Below are positions 34,377-43,109 of a stretch of DNA of 64,000 nucleotides, piece after piece. The position numbers and the translations under genes were made by a program. The notes beneath the pieces are model-generated. The model was not told where the DNA came from. It was given only the letters and a program-made list of their open reading frames with translations, and did not search any database. Numbering within the stretch: the first letter of the stretch is position 1; each line of letters starts with the position of its first letter. The DNA comes from CAZHNW01 sp942491575 (GTDB lineage Bacteria; Spirochaetota; UBA4802; UBA5550): assembly GCA_942491575.1 (NCBI GenBank), contig CALOBT010000025.1:558001-622000 (forward strand), given 5' to 3'.

Positions 34377-35255
34377 ATGAAAGAGAAAGTAATAATAACA
34401 GCAGCAATGTCAGGTGCCGGTACATTTAAGGCAAACAATGAGAATGTTCCGTATCAGCCTGAGGAATTTGCCATTGAGGCAGAAAAGTGCCACCAAGCTG
34501 GAGCAGCGATGGTACATGTCCATGCAAAGAAGGATGACGGAATGGCAACTCATGATATCGAACGTATAAAGGCAACCTATGATGCCATAAAAGACAGATG
34601 TCCTGAGCTAATCATCAATCTGACTTCAGCAGTAGGCCCCACCGCAACTCCGGAACAGAGAATAGAACAGATTTTGGCAATTAAACCGGAGATGGCTTCT
34701 CTTAATACCAACACTATGAACTTTGCAATAGCAGATCGAAAAAAAGGGAAAATTGCTTATGAATTTATTTTCACCAATACCTTTGCCATGCTGAAAGATT
34801 TTGGAGAAGCCATGGAAGAGAATGGCATCAAACCGGAGATTGAAGTCTATGACATTGGTGGACTTGATAACTACTTGTTGGTAAAAAAACAGGGTATTTT
34901 CACTGAACCCTACAACATCAATTTTGTCTGGAGTACCGCTGGGGGACAGGCATTCAGACCTGACGCCTTTATAACAATGGTTAATTCTTTACCTGAAAAT
35001 TCAAATTTTACGACCTGCGGTATTGGCCATGACCAGTTTTATGCAGGAATGCAGTCATGTATTCTGGGTGGACATATTCGGGTTGGATTAGAAGACAATG
35101 TAAGAATGCCTGATGGGAAACTGGCAAAGGGCAGCTATGAACAGGTTGAATGGGCAGCACAGGTTGTCAGGTCACTCGGCAAGGAACCGGCAACACCTGA
35201 TGAAGCCAGAGAAATCATGGGCCTCGGGCAACAGGAAAAGAACGATGAACAGTAA
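34377..35255 (+). CDS. Beta-keto acid cleavage enzyme (BKACE, PF05853)
   Basis: 292-aa TIM-barrel enzyme of the 3-keto-5-aminohexanoate cleavage family, which condenses a beta-keto acid with acetyl-CoA and splits it into acetoacetate and a new acyl-CoA. The zinc-binding HVHAK and the C-terminal GGHIRVGLEDN are present; also NLTSAVG and EIEVYDIG. AAGGAG ribosome binding site. The lysine-fermentation genes that go with the original Kce are absent, so the substrate is another keto acid; dehydrocarnitine is one known alternative in this family. Confidence 0.92.
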   Translation: MKEKVIITAAMSGAGTFKANNENVPYQPEEFAIEAEKCHQAGAAMVHVHAKKDDGMATHDIERIKATYDAIKDRCPELIINLTSAVGPTATPEQRIEQILAIKPEMASLNTNTMNFAIADRKKGKIAYEFIFTNTFAMLKDFGEAMEENGIKPEIEVYDIGGLDNYLLVKKQGIFTEPYNINFVWSTAGGQAFRPDAFITMVNSLPENSNFTTCGIGHDQFYAGMQSCILGGHIRVGLEDNVRMPDGKLAKGSYEQVEWAAQVVRSLGKEPATPDEAREIMGLGQQEKNDEQ

Positions 35256-36255
35256 GACTGAAGATAGAGATATATTCAGAGCAGAAGGGATCAGTGAACT
35301 TTTCACTGATCCCGACGCTGACAGGGCTCGGGACTTTTTCAGAACAAAATCACGGGCACTGAAATCAAAACTCTCATCACCTGAAGAAGTAGTTAAAGCC
35401 ATGATCAATGCTGGAGACTATATCGCCATAGGCGGATTCGGTGCGAACCGGATTCCCACTGCAATTATTCATGAAATTGTCCGTCAGGGGATAAAAAACC
35501 TTGGGTTAGCAGGCCATACCTCGACACATGATTTTCAGGTTCTCGTTGCAGGTGAGTGTTTTGATCGGTGTGATATCGCCTATATAATCGGACTGGAAGC
35601 CCGCGGGCTCTCCCCGGCTGCGCGAAGATATATCGAGAGTGGCAAAGTTAAGCTGACAGAATGGACCAATGCTACCCTTTCGTGGAGACTGAAAGCGGCT
35701 GCCATGGGCCTTTCTTTTCTGCCGGCGCGCAACATTCTGGGTACCGACACCTTTAAATACAGTGCGGCAAAAAAACTTGAATGCCCCTTTACGGGCCGGA
35801 CGTATGCCGCCTACCCCGCCCTATATCCGGATTTTGCCGCAATTCATGTGCATGAATGTGACATTTATGGAAATGCCCGTGTGTACGGAGCATCGGTTTC
35901 CGACCAGGACCTTGCCAAAGCGTCAAAAAGGGTTGTCCTGACAACGGAAAAGATCATTCCAACCGAAAAAATCCGGCAAAATCCCGAAGGCACCTTTATT
36001 CCCTTCTGGTGTGTCGATGCGGTTATTGAAGTTCCCTTTGGCAGTTACCCCGGGAATATGCCCTATGAATATTTTTCTGATGAAGAACATCTTCGTCAGT
36101 GGCTCACCGCAGAGAAAAATCCTGAAGAGTATAAAAGGTTTGTAGAAAAGCAGATTTTTGAGACGAAAAATTTCTTCGAATACCTGGAATTGAATGGTGG
36201 TATTGAAAAGATTAAGGAACTTCGGGCTGTTGAGAATCTCATTGACAAGGAATAA
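35245..36255 (+). CDS. CoA-transferase subunit A (glutaconate CoA-transferase type)
   Basis: 336-aa alpha subunit of a class I CoA-transferase. AGDYIAIGGFGANRIPTAIIHEIVR is the CoA-binding glycine-rich start; AIHVHECDIYGNARVYG and the late VDAVIEVPFGSYPG follow the GctA pattern. ATG at 35245 has AGGAAAAG before it and overlaps the BKACE stop by 11 bp, so the operon is tightly coupled. With the B subunit it would exchange CoA between the cleavage product and acetate or acetoacetate. Confidence 0.9.
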   Translation: MNSKTEDRDIFRAEGISELFTDPDADRARDFFRTKSRALKSKLSSPEEVVKAMINAGDYIAIGGFGANRIPTAIIHEIVRQGIKNLGLAGHTSTHDFQVLVAGECFDRCDIAYIIGLEARGLSPAARRYIESGKVKLTEWTNATLSWRLKAAAMGLSFLPARNILGTDTFKYSAAKKLECPFTGRTYAAYPALYPDFAAIHVHECDIYGNARVYGASVSDQDLAKASKRVVLTTEKIIPTEKIRQNPEGTFIPFWCVDAVIEVPFGSYPGNMPYEYFSDEEHLRQWLTAEKNPEEYKRFVEKQIFETKNFFEYLELNGGIEKIKELRAVENLIDKE

Positions 36256-36263
36256 GGAAAAAA

Positions 36264-37034
36264 ATGACTGAATACAATACAATGGAATTAATGATCTGTG
36301 TTGCTTCAAGAAACCTTGAAAATGGAGCAACAGTCGTCGTCGGCACCGGCGCTCCCTGCGCGGCAGCCATGCTGGCACAGAAAACCTCTTCCCCCAATCT
36401 CTGTATAATGTTTGAGGCAGGTGGTGTGGCACCTCTGTTACCTTCGATGCCAATTTCAGTCGGTGATTCAAGGACCTTTCACAGGGCCCTTATGGCCGGT
36501 TCAATGCCTGAAATCATGGAGACCTGTCAGCGGGGAATGGTTGACTATACATTCCTTGGGGGAGCCCAGATTGATATGTACGGCAATATAAATTCAACCA
36601 TGATTGGAGATGACCATCAGAAGCCCAGGGTACGTTTTCCCGGTTCAGGCGGGGCAAATGACCTGGCTTCTCTCTGCTGGCGAACCATGATGATGACACC
36701 ACAAGACGCCAGACGTTTTACCGAAAAGCCAGACTTTATTACATCACCAGGGTATCTCCATGGCGGTACCAGCAGATATGATGCGGGATTGCCAGAAGGA
36801 ACGGGGCCCTACCGAATCATTACGAATATGGCAATAATGGGTTTTGATGATGAAACCAAACGGATGAAGGTACTTTCTATCAATCCCGGGTATAGCCGAA
36901 AGGATGTACAGGAGAATTGCGGCTTCGAACTACTGTGGGCAGACAAACTTTCTGATACAGAAGCGCCTCATGATAAGGAGCTGGATATATTACGAAACGA
37001 AGTGGATCCTCTCAGATACATAATTGGAAGATAA
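36264..37034 (+). CDS. CoA-transferase subunit B (glutaconate CoA-transferase type)
   Basis: 256-aa beta subunit with the catalytic Glu in MFEAGGVAPLLPSMPISVGDS, the residue that forms the glutamyl-CoA intermediate. TFLGGAQIDMYGNINS and FPGSGGANDLAS are family motifs. Starts 8 bp after subunit A with AAGGAA as ribosome binding site. The early part (VVVGTGAPCAAAMLAQ) binds CoA. Confidence 0.9.
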   Translation: MTEYNTMELMICVASRNLENGATVVVGTGAPCAAAMLAQKTSSPNLCIMFEAGGVAPLLPSMPISVGDSRTFHRALMAGSMPEIMETCQRGMVDYTFLGGAQIDMYGNINSTMIGDDHQKPRVRFPGSGGANDLASLCWRTMMMTPQDARRFTEKPDFITSPGYLHGGTSRYDAGLPEGTGPYRIITNMAIMGFDDETKRMKVLSINPGYSRKDVQENCGFELLWADKLSDTEAPHDKELDILRNEVDPLRYIIGR

Positions 37035-37065
37035 TATTAAAAAAAAATTATCTAGGAGAAAAGTA

Positions 37066-38403
37066 ATGACAACAAAATCAAAAGTAGCAGTCATTAAGGG
37101 CGATAATCCTGAAGAAATGATAGAAAAGGCACTATCCCTGCTGGGTGAAATCAAAGATGTAATACCTTCAGAAAAAAAAATTATCCTGAAACCCAATGCG
37201 GGACATGCAAGCGGGCCTGAAACTGCGGTTAACACCTCTCCAGAGTTTTTAAGAGGCGTAATACGTGTAATCAAAAAAACCAGACCCAAAGAAATCATCC
37301 TGGCGGAATCATCAGCCGTTGGCGAGAAAACCATTAAATGCTTAAAGGAAAGCGGTTTGATGAAAGTGGCAGAGGAAGAAGGGGTCGACCGGATAATCGA
37401 TCTTAAGACTTACAAACCCCTGGTTCGAAAGCCTATCGATCTTCCCAGCAGTGAAATAGACTACGTTGATTTGCCTGATATTCTATTGAGTGATGAATAC
37501 TTCTTTATCAATCTCCCAATCTTCAAGTCACACACAAGCATGGTATACAGCTGCGCCATGAAGAACCTGAAGGGTATAGTACAGGATCGCCACCATATTA
37601 TCATGCATGCAACAAACCTTGTCGGTTCTCTTGCTGATCTCAATGAATTAATTCAGCCGGACCTGACCATTGTAGATATGATCAATCCCCAGGAGGGATT
37701 TGGCCCCCATGCAGGGACTCCAATTCACGTGGGCTGTGTCCTTGCGGGAAAGGATACACTGGCCATAGATGTAACGGCATGCAAAATTGCGTCCTTACCC
37801 CTGGAAAAAATTGAATACTTTCCTGATATGGCAAAGCGAAATATTGGAAACTACAAAGATGAAGATATTGAACTGTTGGGTGATCCGATAGATGGCTTAA
37901 AGAAAAAATTATACCTGCCATACCTTGAAGGCTTTAAAATTTTCCCGGAATACACGGTCCATGTGGGCAAAGCCTGCAGTTCATGCCAGGGACTGGTATC
38001 CTTTAACATCGTCAGGTTGAAGTCTCTGGGGAAGTATGAAGAGCTAGCCGGGAGCCAGATCATCACTGGAACCCTGCGTGAAGAAAAGGTTCCAGAAGGC
38101 TTTGACCTTGATAAGCCGATTTTCCTCATGGGACAGTGTGGTATTAAAAACCAGAAGTTCCTCGAAGAAGCAGGAGCAAAAAGTATTTTCCGGATATACG
38201 GCTGTCCTCCCGGTGAGCCTACCCTCTCATGGACAATGATCGACAAAAAGGAATGGGACACCAGGGCCATAAAAAAGAAAAAACTCTCCCTCAGGGACAA
38301 GATCAAACTGGCCCCCATGGTAGTCAAGGTAAGAGCAAGAATGGCTTTAGAAACAAAATTGTTCATGAAGTGGCTTGAGAAGCAGAAGCAGGCTGAAGGT
38401 TAA
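37066..38403 (+). CDS. DUF362 domain protein
   Basis: 445 aa. The N-terminal 250 residues are DUF362: KIILKPNAG, KSHTSMVYSCAMKNLKGIVQDRHH, LIQPDLTIVDMINPQEGFGPHAG and AIDVTACKIASLP. The C-terminal third has CSSC and two further Cys (GQCGIKN and YGCPPGE) that may bind a cluster or zinc. DUF362 proteins often occur with Fe-S proteins; the next gene is one. ATG at 37066 has TAGGAG before it. Its place behind the CoA-transferase suggests a role in the same pathway, perhaps electron transfer, but this is not established. Confidence 0.85.
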   Translation: MTTKSKVAVIKGDNPEEMIEKALSLLGEIKDVIPSEKKIILKPNAGHASGPETAVNTSPEFLRGVIRVIKKTRPKEIILAESSAVGEKTIKCLKESGLMKVAEEEGVDRIIDLKTYKPLVRKPIDLPSSEIDYVDLPDILLSDEYFFINLPIFKSHTSMVYSCAMKNLKGIVQDRHHIIMHATNLVGSLADLNELIQPDLTIVDMINPQEGFGPHAGTPIHVGCVLAGKDTLAIDVTACKIASLPLEKIEYFPDMAKRNIGNYKDEDIELLGDPIDGLKKKLYLPYLEGFKIFPEYTVHVGKACSSCQGLVSFNIVRLKSLGKYEELAGSQIITGTLREEKVPEGFDLDKPIFLMGQCGIKNQKFLEEAGAKSIFRIYGCPPGEPTLSWTMIDKKEWDTRAIKKKKLSLRDKIKLAPMVVKVRARMALETKLFMKWLEKQKQAEG

Positions 38404-38469
38404 TTGATATGATGAGAGGGAAGTTTCTCTCTCATCTCACAAAATCAAAGTCAATTGGGAGAAGTAACC

Positions 38470-39564
38470 ATGAGTGATGATTATCTAAAACTGGCAGAAC
38501 GGCTGAACCTTAATCCCTTCAGGGTACCGAAACATGATGGTGAATTTACCGCATCTTTTATCGAGTACCTTAAATTACTCTACTCTCCCGAAGAAGCAGC
38601 CGTTGTTAAATATCTGTCACCTCTTCCCGCATTCACTTCAACAGAAGACCTGGCGCAAAGAGCAGGCCTTGAAGAAAAGCAAATCATTGATATGCTTTCT
38701 TCTCTTCTCAGGAGAAACCGCCTGACAGGCATGGGTAACATGTTCGCCCTTCCCCCCATCCCCATTCTGGTGAACATCCATCAGTTCCACAGGGAGACCG
38801 GTGAGGATGACCTTGAGGCTGCCCGGCTCTATCTTGATTTTTTCATAGAGAAGAAATTCAGCAGATACTATGAAACATCTGAAAAAGGAACTCCCGTTTT
38901 CCGGACAATTCCCCTGGAAAAGACAATCCAGGGAGGAGAAAAAATTCTATCCTATGAAGAGGCTGAACAGTATATACGCTCAATGGACCACGATAACTTC
39001 TGCCTTGTTCCCTGCCCCTGCCGGAGCCGCACGGAAAAGCTGGGTATTCGGGAATGCAAAGATACCTTTGATACGGAATACTGCCTGATGCTCGGTTTAT
39101 CGGCCATGCATTTTCTATCCATCGGAATGGGGCAGAAGGTTACAAAGGATGAGGCGGTAAGCTATGTAAAAGAAATGATCGATAAAGGCCTTATCTGCAA
39201 TACCGACAATGCCATGGCAAAGAATTCAATAATCTGCCTCTGCTGCGGATGCTGCTGTTCCCAGGTGAGAGGAAGGACACGCTGGGACAACATGAATGCC
39301 GTCGCTCCCTCAAATTTTATTCCCCGGTCCAATGACAACTGCATTGCCTGCGGAAGATGTGAAAAACGCTGTATGCTGGGTGCAATAACTGTAGACAGAT
39401 CAGGAAAAAAAGTTATAATAGATATAAATGAATGCATAGGTTGTGGTGTCTGTGCCGCCGGCTGCACAAAGGATGCCCTGAAACTGGTGCGGCATAGAGA
39501 AAATGAACCTTTTCCTACATCGAGTAAAATGATAAAAGCAATCAATTCGGAAAATTCATCCTAG
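38470..39564 (+). CDS. 4Fe-4S dicluster protein with N-terminal winged helix
   Basis: 364 aa. Residues about 35-105 look like a winged-helix domain (STEDLAQRAGLEEKQIIDMLSSLLRRNRL). A Cys-rich middle part (CLVPCPCRSR and ICLCCGCCCSQV) precedes two ferredoxin motifs, CIACGRCEKRC and CIGCGVCAAGC. The start is the ATG at 38470 with GGGAG 9 bp before it. Last gene of the catabolic cluster, 66 bp behind DUF362. Proteins of this build occur in anaerobes beside oxidoreductases; the role is probably electron transfer, with redox sensing a second option. Confidence 0.8.
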   Translation: MSDDYLKLAERLNLNPFRVPKHDGEFTASFIEYLKLLYSPEEAAVVKYLSPLPAFTSTEDLAQRAGLEEKQIIDMLSSLLRRNRLTGMGNMFALPPIPILVNIHQFHRETGEDDLEAARLYLDFFIEKKFSRYYETSEKGTPVFRTIPLEKTIQGGEKILSYEEAEQYIRSMDHDNFCLVPCPCRSRTEKLGIRECKDTFDTEYCLMLGLSAMHFLSIGMGQKVTKDEAVSYVKEMIDKGLICNTDNAMAKNSIICLCCGCCCSQVRGRTRWDNMNAVAPSNFIPRSNDNCIACGRCEKRCMLGAITVDRSGKKVIIDINECIGCGVCAAGCTKDALKLVRHRENEPFPTSSKMIKAINSENSS

Positions 39565-39769
39565 CTGCCTTTCAATTCTTTGACGCAGGAAAGAACATAA
39601 CAGTTATGGAAAAAATCATTACCCTTAAACCTGGAGACAGACTACTGTTTGTACCGATGGACTCATAAAAGCAGGAAACACAAACGATGAGACGTTGGAA
39701 GGGACTCTAAAAACAAAAATAATTTCACACTATAATCAACAATCATTTATCTCTCAAGAATTGCACTGA
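39565..39769 (+). pseudogene. Remnant of a SpoIIE/PP2C-type phosphatase, frameshifted
   Basis: Directly after the Fe-S gene the frame of an ATG at 39606 reads IITLKPGDRLLF, the strand before the conserved YTDG of SpoIIE/RsbU-type phosphatases. The frame is then off by one: with one extra T at 39648-39650 the text continues CTDGLIKAGNTNDETLEG up to a stop at 39767. Only about the last 65 residues of such a phosphatase are left and the catalytic domain is gone. So this is a decayed gene, not an active one. Confidence 0.55.
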
Positions 39770-39858
39770 AATGAGATATAATGCGCTTAGTAATTTCACA
39801 GAAGAGGCAGCTCTTGAGGATGATATATGCATAATTGCCAAGGAGGTTTAATGAAATT

Positions 39859-41073
39859 CTACTTCCTTATATCCCTTGCGGTAATAACGAGTCGACCGTT
39901 TTTGCTGATGGGGCTCACAAACAGACCATCCACGGTAACCATGGCGCCGTTTACCAAGTTATCATTTCTTCCCTTCTGGAACACGTCGGCGACACCGTCA
40001 AAGATATCCTTTCTGCGGTAATTCACCAGGAGGGTAAAACTTGTGCTCCCGGGAAGTTTTTTCAGGTTGGTTACCTTCCCCAAAAGCCTGAGGCCGAAGC
40101 CCCGGTAGAGGTAAGGTTTTTTTAGAATCTTTGCCGGCAGGATTTCAGCATAGCTACGGTGATCCACATCCATGATAAAGCGAATCAAAAAGTCACATTT
40201 CTCCCTTACGGAAAATGTAGCGTTACTGTTGTAAATCCCGTTCAGAACATAGGCAGCTTCATTATATTTTCCGGTTTTAATGAGTCTCCTGGCACGGTTG
40301 AAATCATTTTTTACTTTAGCTGCCGAGGTATAAAATTCCGGAGTCCTGGTGTGGTTGATTCTGTTAATCAGGCGGTAATCACTTCCTGAAAGCTGTACTC
40401 CGTCAACTGTTTCGGTGTGTATTTCCCCGGGCGGGGTTTCAATAAAATATTTTCCATAAAAGAAATACCCCCCCCAAACAACTCCTGTGAGTATCCCGCA
40501 TAAAAGCACCGACATGAAAATGTATTTAATTTTTAAAGGAAGTTTATATTTTTTCCTGCCTGGATTTTTTCTTCTTGTTTCGATCCTATATCCTTTTTTA
40601 CGGCTCTGTCTCAGGTCATCCCGTATATTTTTAGGAGGTGACGGTACGGATACAAAGTCTTTCAACCGCCCGCGTTTCTGCAGTAATGAAAAATCTCCCG
40701 CAGCCTGTATCTTTTTCAAGGCCTTCTGTAGACGGATATCTTCAGGAAATTTTCTGATCTGATCAACATAGATTGATACTGCCTGTTCACGAGAAGTGGC
40801 AGCCTTCATTTTCATGAATGCACGAAGCTGATTAGCCGGGGGGTAATCCCCTTCAAGAAGTTCAATCCGGTCGAGCATGTTATGAATTCCGCTGAAACGG
40901 TCAGAGAAGAGACAAATCACAGCCTGAAGGAAATAGGGGTATGGATCATCGGGACGGTTATCCAGAATATTTTCCAGAATGGTTTCTGCGTCACCATACT
41001 GTTTTTTTCCGAAAGCCCTGAAGGCATCTTTGAGAAGATTTGCCGTGCTGTACTTTTTACTTTTTCGGGCCAT
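39859..41073 (-). CDS. TPR-containing membrane protein of unknown function
   Basis: 404 aa, not recognised as a named family. The first 140 residues have tetratricopeptide-like helical pairs (AFGKKQYGDAETILENILDNRPDDPYPYFLQAV). A basic linker (RRKNPGRKKYK) is followed by one membrane helix (about residues 186-210), then an extracytoplasmic part with a second helical repeat (KTGKYNEAAYVLNGIY) and a C-terminal beta-rich domain. ATG at 41073 chosen; a TTG eight codons earlier is the alternative and neither has a good ribosome binding site. It is last in the run pepQ, efp, DUF2273, this gene. Confidence 0.65.
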   Translation of the reverse strand: MARKSKKYSTANLLKDAFRAFGKKQYGDAETILENILDNRPDDPYPYFLQAVICLFSDRFSGIHNMLDRIELLEGDYPPANQLRAFMKMKAATSREQAVSIYVDQIRKFPEDIRLQKALKKIQAAGDFSLLQKRGRLKDFVSVPSPPKNIRDDLRQSRKKGYRIETRRKNPGRKKYKLPLKIKYIFMSVLLCGILTGVVWGGYFFYGKYFIETPPGEIHTETVDGVQLSGSDYRLINRINHTRTPEFYTSAAKVKNDFNRARRLIKTGKYNEAAYVLNGIYNSNATFSVREKCDFLIRFIMDVDHRSYAEILPAKILKKPYLYRGFGLRLLGKVTNLKKLPGSTSFTLLVNYRRKDIFDGVADVFQKGRNDNLVNGAMVTVDGLFVSPISKNGRLVITARDIRK

Positions 41074-41099
41074 AGAGGAACCGGTGGCATGACGCAACC

Positions 41100-41333
41100 T
41101 TACTGGTCACGCTTGTCCCTCCTGAAAAGACTCCTGATCTCATATGAGACATCAACCTTTTCATCGATTAATTTCCCAATGATCAGACCAATGAGAGAAA
41201 GCAGGATAACCAGAAAGGTCTTAATCACTCCAAATATCAGGATAAGAAGGCCGATGACAAATCCGAGGAGGGCCCCAAGGGCCTGCCCCGGATGTTCATT
41301 CAGCCATAAACTGAAAAAAGCGAAAAAGCTCAT
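41100..41333 (-). CDS. Small integral membrane protein, DUF2273-like
   Basis: 77 aa with two hydrophobic helices (ALGALLGFVIGLLILIFG and FLVILLSLIGLIIGKLID) and a basic C-terminus (RSLFRRDKRDQ). This matches DUF2273, a family often found with Asp23/alkaline-shock proteins, none of which is near. The start overlaps the efp stop in TAATG, so it is co-translated with EF-P. Confidence 0.75.
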   Translation of the reverse strand: MSFFAFFSLWLNEHPGQALGALLGFVIGLLILIFGVIKTFLVILLSLIGLIIGKLIDEKVDVSYEIRSLFRRDKRDQ

Positions 41334-41896
41334 TACTGCTTTACCCGCTCGATATATTCACCGGTTTCGGTGTTAATTTTGACCATGTCACCTTCATTGA
41401 TGAAAAGCGGAACCCTGACCTCTGCTCCGGTTTCTACTTTTACAGGCTTCAATACGTTTGTTGCAGTATCCCCCTTCACTCCAGGTTCCGCATAAGTGAC
41501 CCTCAGGACAACCGATGCAGGGGGAACAATAGAAATGGGGGCGCCTTCATGAAACGTGATCTCAACGATATCTTCCTCTTTCAGGTAGCTGATAGCGCTC
41601 CCTATTGCCTCTTTCATTATAGATTCCTGCTCATATGATTCGGTATCCATAAAAACAAGACAGTCCGCTTCATCATACAGGTACTGCATGGGCCGTTTTT
41701 CCAGCCGGACATCTTCTACTTTCTCACCGGCTCTGAAGGTTTTATCGATGACAGTTCCTTTTTTTACATTTTTCAGTTTTGTTCTAACGAAAGCACCACC
41801 CTTTCCCGGTTTAACGTGTTGAAATTCAACCACAGAAAAAAGATCACCATCCATTTTAATGGTGGTACCGCGCTTAAAGTCATTTGATGAAATCAT
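41333..41896 (-). CDS. efp: Translation elongation factor P
   Basis: 187-aa protein that relieves ribosome stalling at polyproline. Three beta-barrel domains; the loop KPGKGGAF carries the Lys that is modified in many bacteria. QHVKPG, VEFQ and the C-terminal GDMVKINTETGEYIERV are typical. About 187 aa is the standard length. It lies 8 bp behind an M24 aminopeptidase, a frequent bacterial neighbour pair. No epmA or epmB is in the window. Confidence 0.97.
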   Translation of the reverse strand: MISSNDFKRGTTIKMDGDLFSVVEFQHVKPGKGGAFVRTKLKNVKKGTVIDKTFRAGEKVEDVRLEKRPMQYLYDEADCLVFMDTESYEQESIMKEAIGSAISYLKEEDIVEITFHEGAPISIVPPASVVLRVTYAEPGVKGDTATNVLKPVKVETGAEVRVPLFINEGDMVKINTETGEYIERVKQ

Positions 41897-41904
41897 TCTA
41901 ACCT

Positions 41905-42981
41905 CTATATTACTCGTAATTCTTTTGTTGCTTGGGTAAGGACTTCCGCCCCCTTTGCTGTAACGAGAACCATATCTTCAATTCTGACGCCCCCCACACC
42001 GGGAAGGTATATCCCTGGTTCGATGGTCACAACCATATTTTTTTTCAACCGCAGGTTCCCTCCTTTTCTCAGAGCGGGAACTTCATGAACCTCAAGGCCG
42101 AGTCCATGTCCCAGGGAATGTCCGAAATTTTCACCGTATCCTGCATCAGAAATATAGTCGCGGGCGATACTGTCCAGTTTTCCTGTAGTAATTCCGGGCC
42201 TTACGGCATCTACCGCCCTCATCTGGGCTTTCTGGACCACTTTGTAGATGTTCTCGATATTCGGATCAATGCTATTTACAAAGACTGTTCTTGTCAAGTC
42301 TGAATTATATCCCTCAAGGGTACACCCCATGTCTATCAGAAGAACATCCCCGGATTCGATTTTTTTATCCATTGAAGTCTCGTAGTGAGGCATGGATGAA
42401 CCCGCCCCGGATGCGACAATAGTATCAAAGGATGATTTACGGCAGCCATTTGTACGGTAGAAATGCTCTATCTCAACTGCAATATCCCATTCCGTCATTC
42501 CCGGTTTAGTGATGGAAGCCAGGTGCTCAACACAACGGTCAGTAATTGCGGCTGCGCGCCTGATCACTTCGATTTCAGAATCATCTTTCACCATCCGAAG
42601 AAGATTAACCTCATCCCCTCCGGGTAAAATTTTCATTCCACGAAGCTTTTTTTTCATTTCCAGAAATTGAGACAGGGTAAGTGAATGTTCTTCCAGAAAA
42701 AGTCTTTTTTCTCCCGTCGCCTTCACCGCCTCTTTTATATTGTTGTAGAGGTCTCCCTCCTGGAGACTGAATTCGACATTGCCGGGTAGAATAGACTCTG
42801 CATACTCCTGGTACCTGGCATCAGAGATGAAGAAAGATTTCTTTTCAGCGACAACCATGAGGGCATGACTGCCGGTAAATCCGGTAAGATACCTGATATT
42901 GGTCAAATCTGTTACCAGGTACGGGAGATTTTCCTTCTTTCGCAATTCGCGAATCAATTTCTTCTGTCTTTTAACTTCCAT
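41905..42981 (-). CDS. pepQ: Xaa-Pro aminopeptidase/dipeptidase, M24B family
   Basis: 358-aa cytoplasmic metallopeptidase that cleaves at proline. All five metal ligands are visible: Asp in LLIDMG, Asp in GYNSDLTRTVF, His in GHSLGHGLGLEVHE, Glu in VVTIEPGIY, and Glu in GVRIEDMVLV. N-terminal creatinase-like domain (about 1-130). ATG at 42981 has AGAGGAT before it and is preferred to an ATG six codons earlier. First gene of the efp operon. The symbol is by family; the enzyme could also be called PepP-like. Confidence 0.9.
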   Translation of the reverse strand: MEVKRQKKLIRELRKKENLPYLVTDLTNIRYLTGFTGSHALMVVAEKKSFFISDARYQEYAESILPGNVEFSLQEGDLYNNIKEAVKATGEKRLFLEEHSLTLSQFLEMKKKLRGMKILPGGDEVNLLRMVKDDSEIEVIRRAAAITDRCVEHLASITKPGMTEWDIAVEIEHFYRTNGCRKSSFDTIVASGAGSSMPHYETSMDKKIESGDVLLIDMGCTLEGYNSDLTRTVFVNSIDPNIENIYKVVQKAQMRAVDAVRPGITTGKLDSIARDYISDAGYGENFGHSLGHGLGLEVHEVPALRKGGNLRLKKNMVVTIEPGIYLPGVGGVRIEDMVLVTAKGAEVLTQATKELRVI

Positions 42982-43109
42982 CACAATCCTCTCGGGCATA
43001 TTTGTGATGCGTGATAATTATTGTCAAGCAGTTCACCCACGGGAAGAACGAAATTAAATATGAATAATATCTAAACGCTGTAGGAGATGAAAAAGTTGAA
43101 TCCTTTAGC

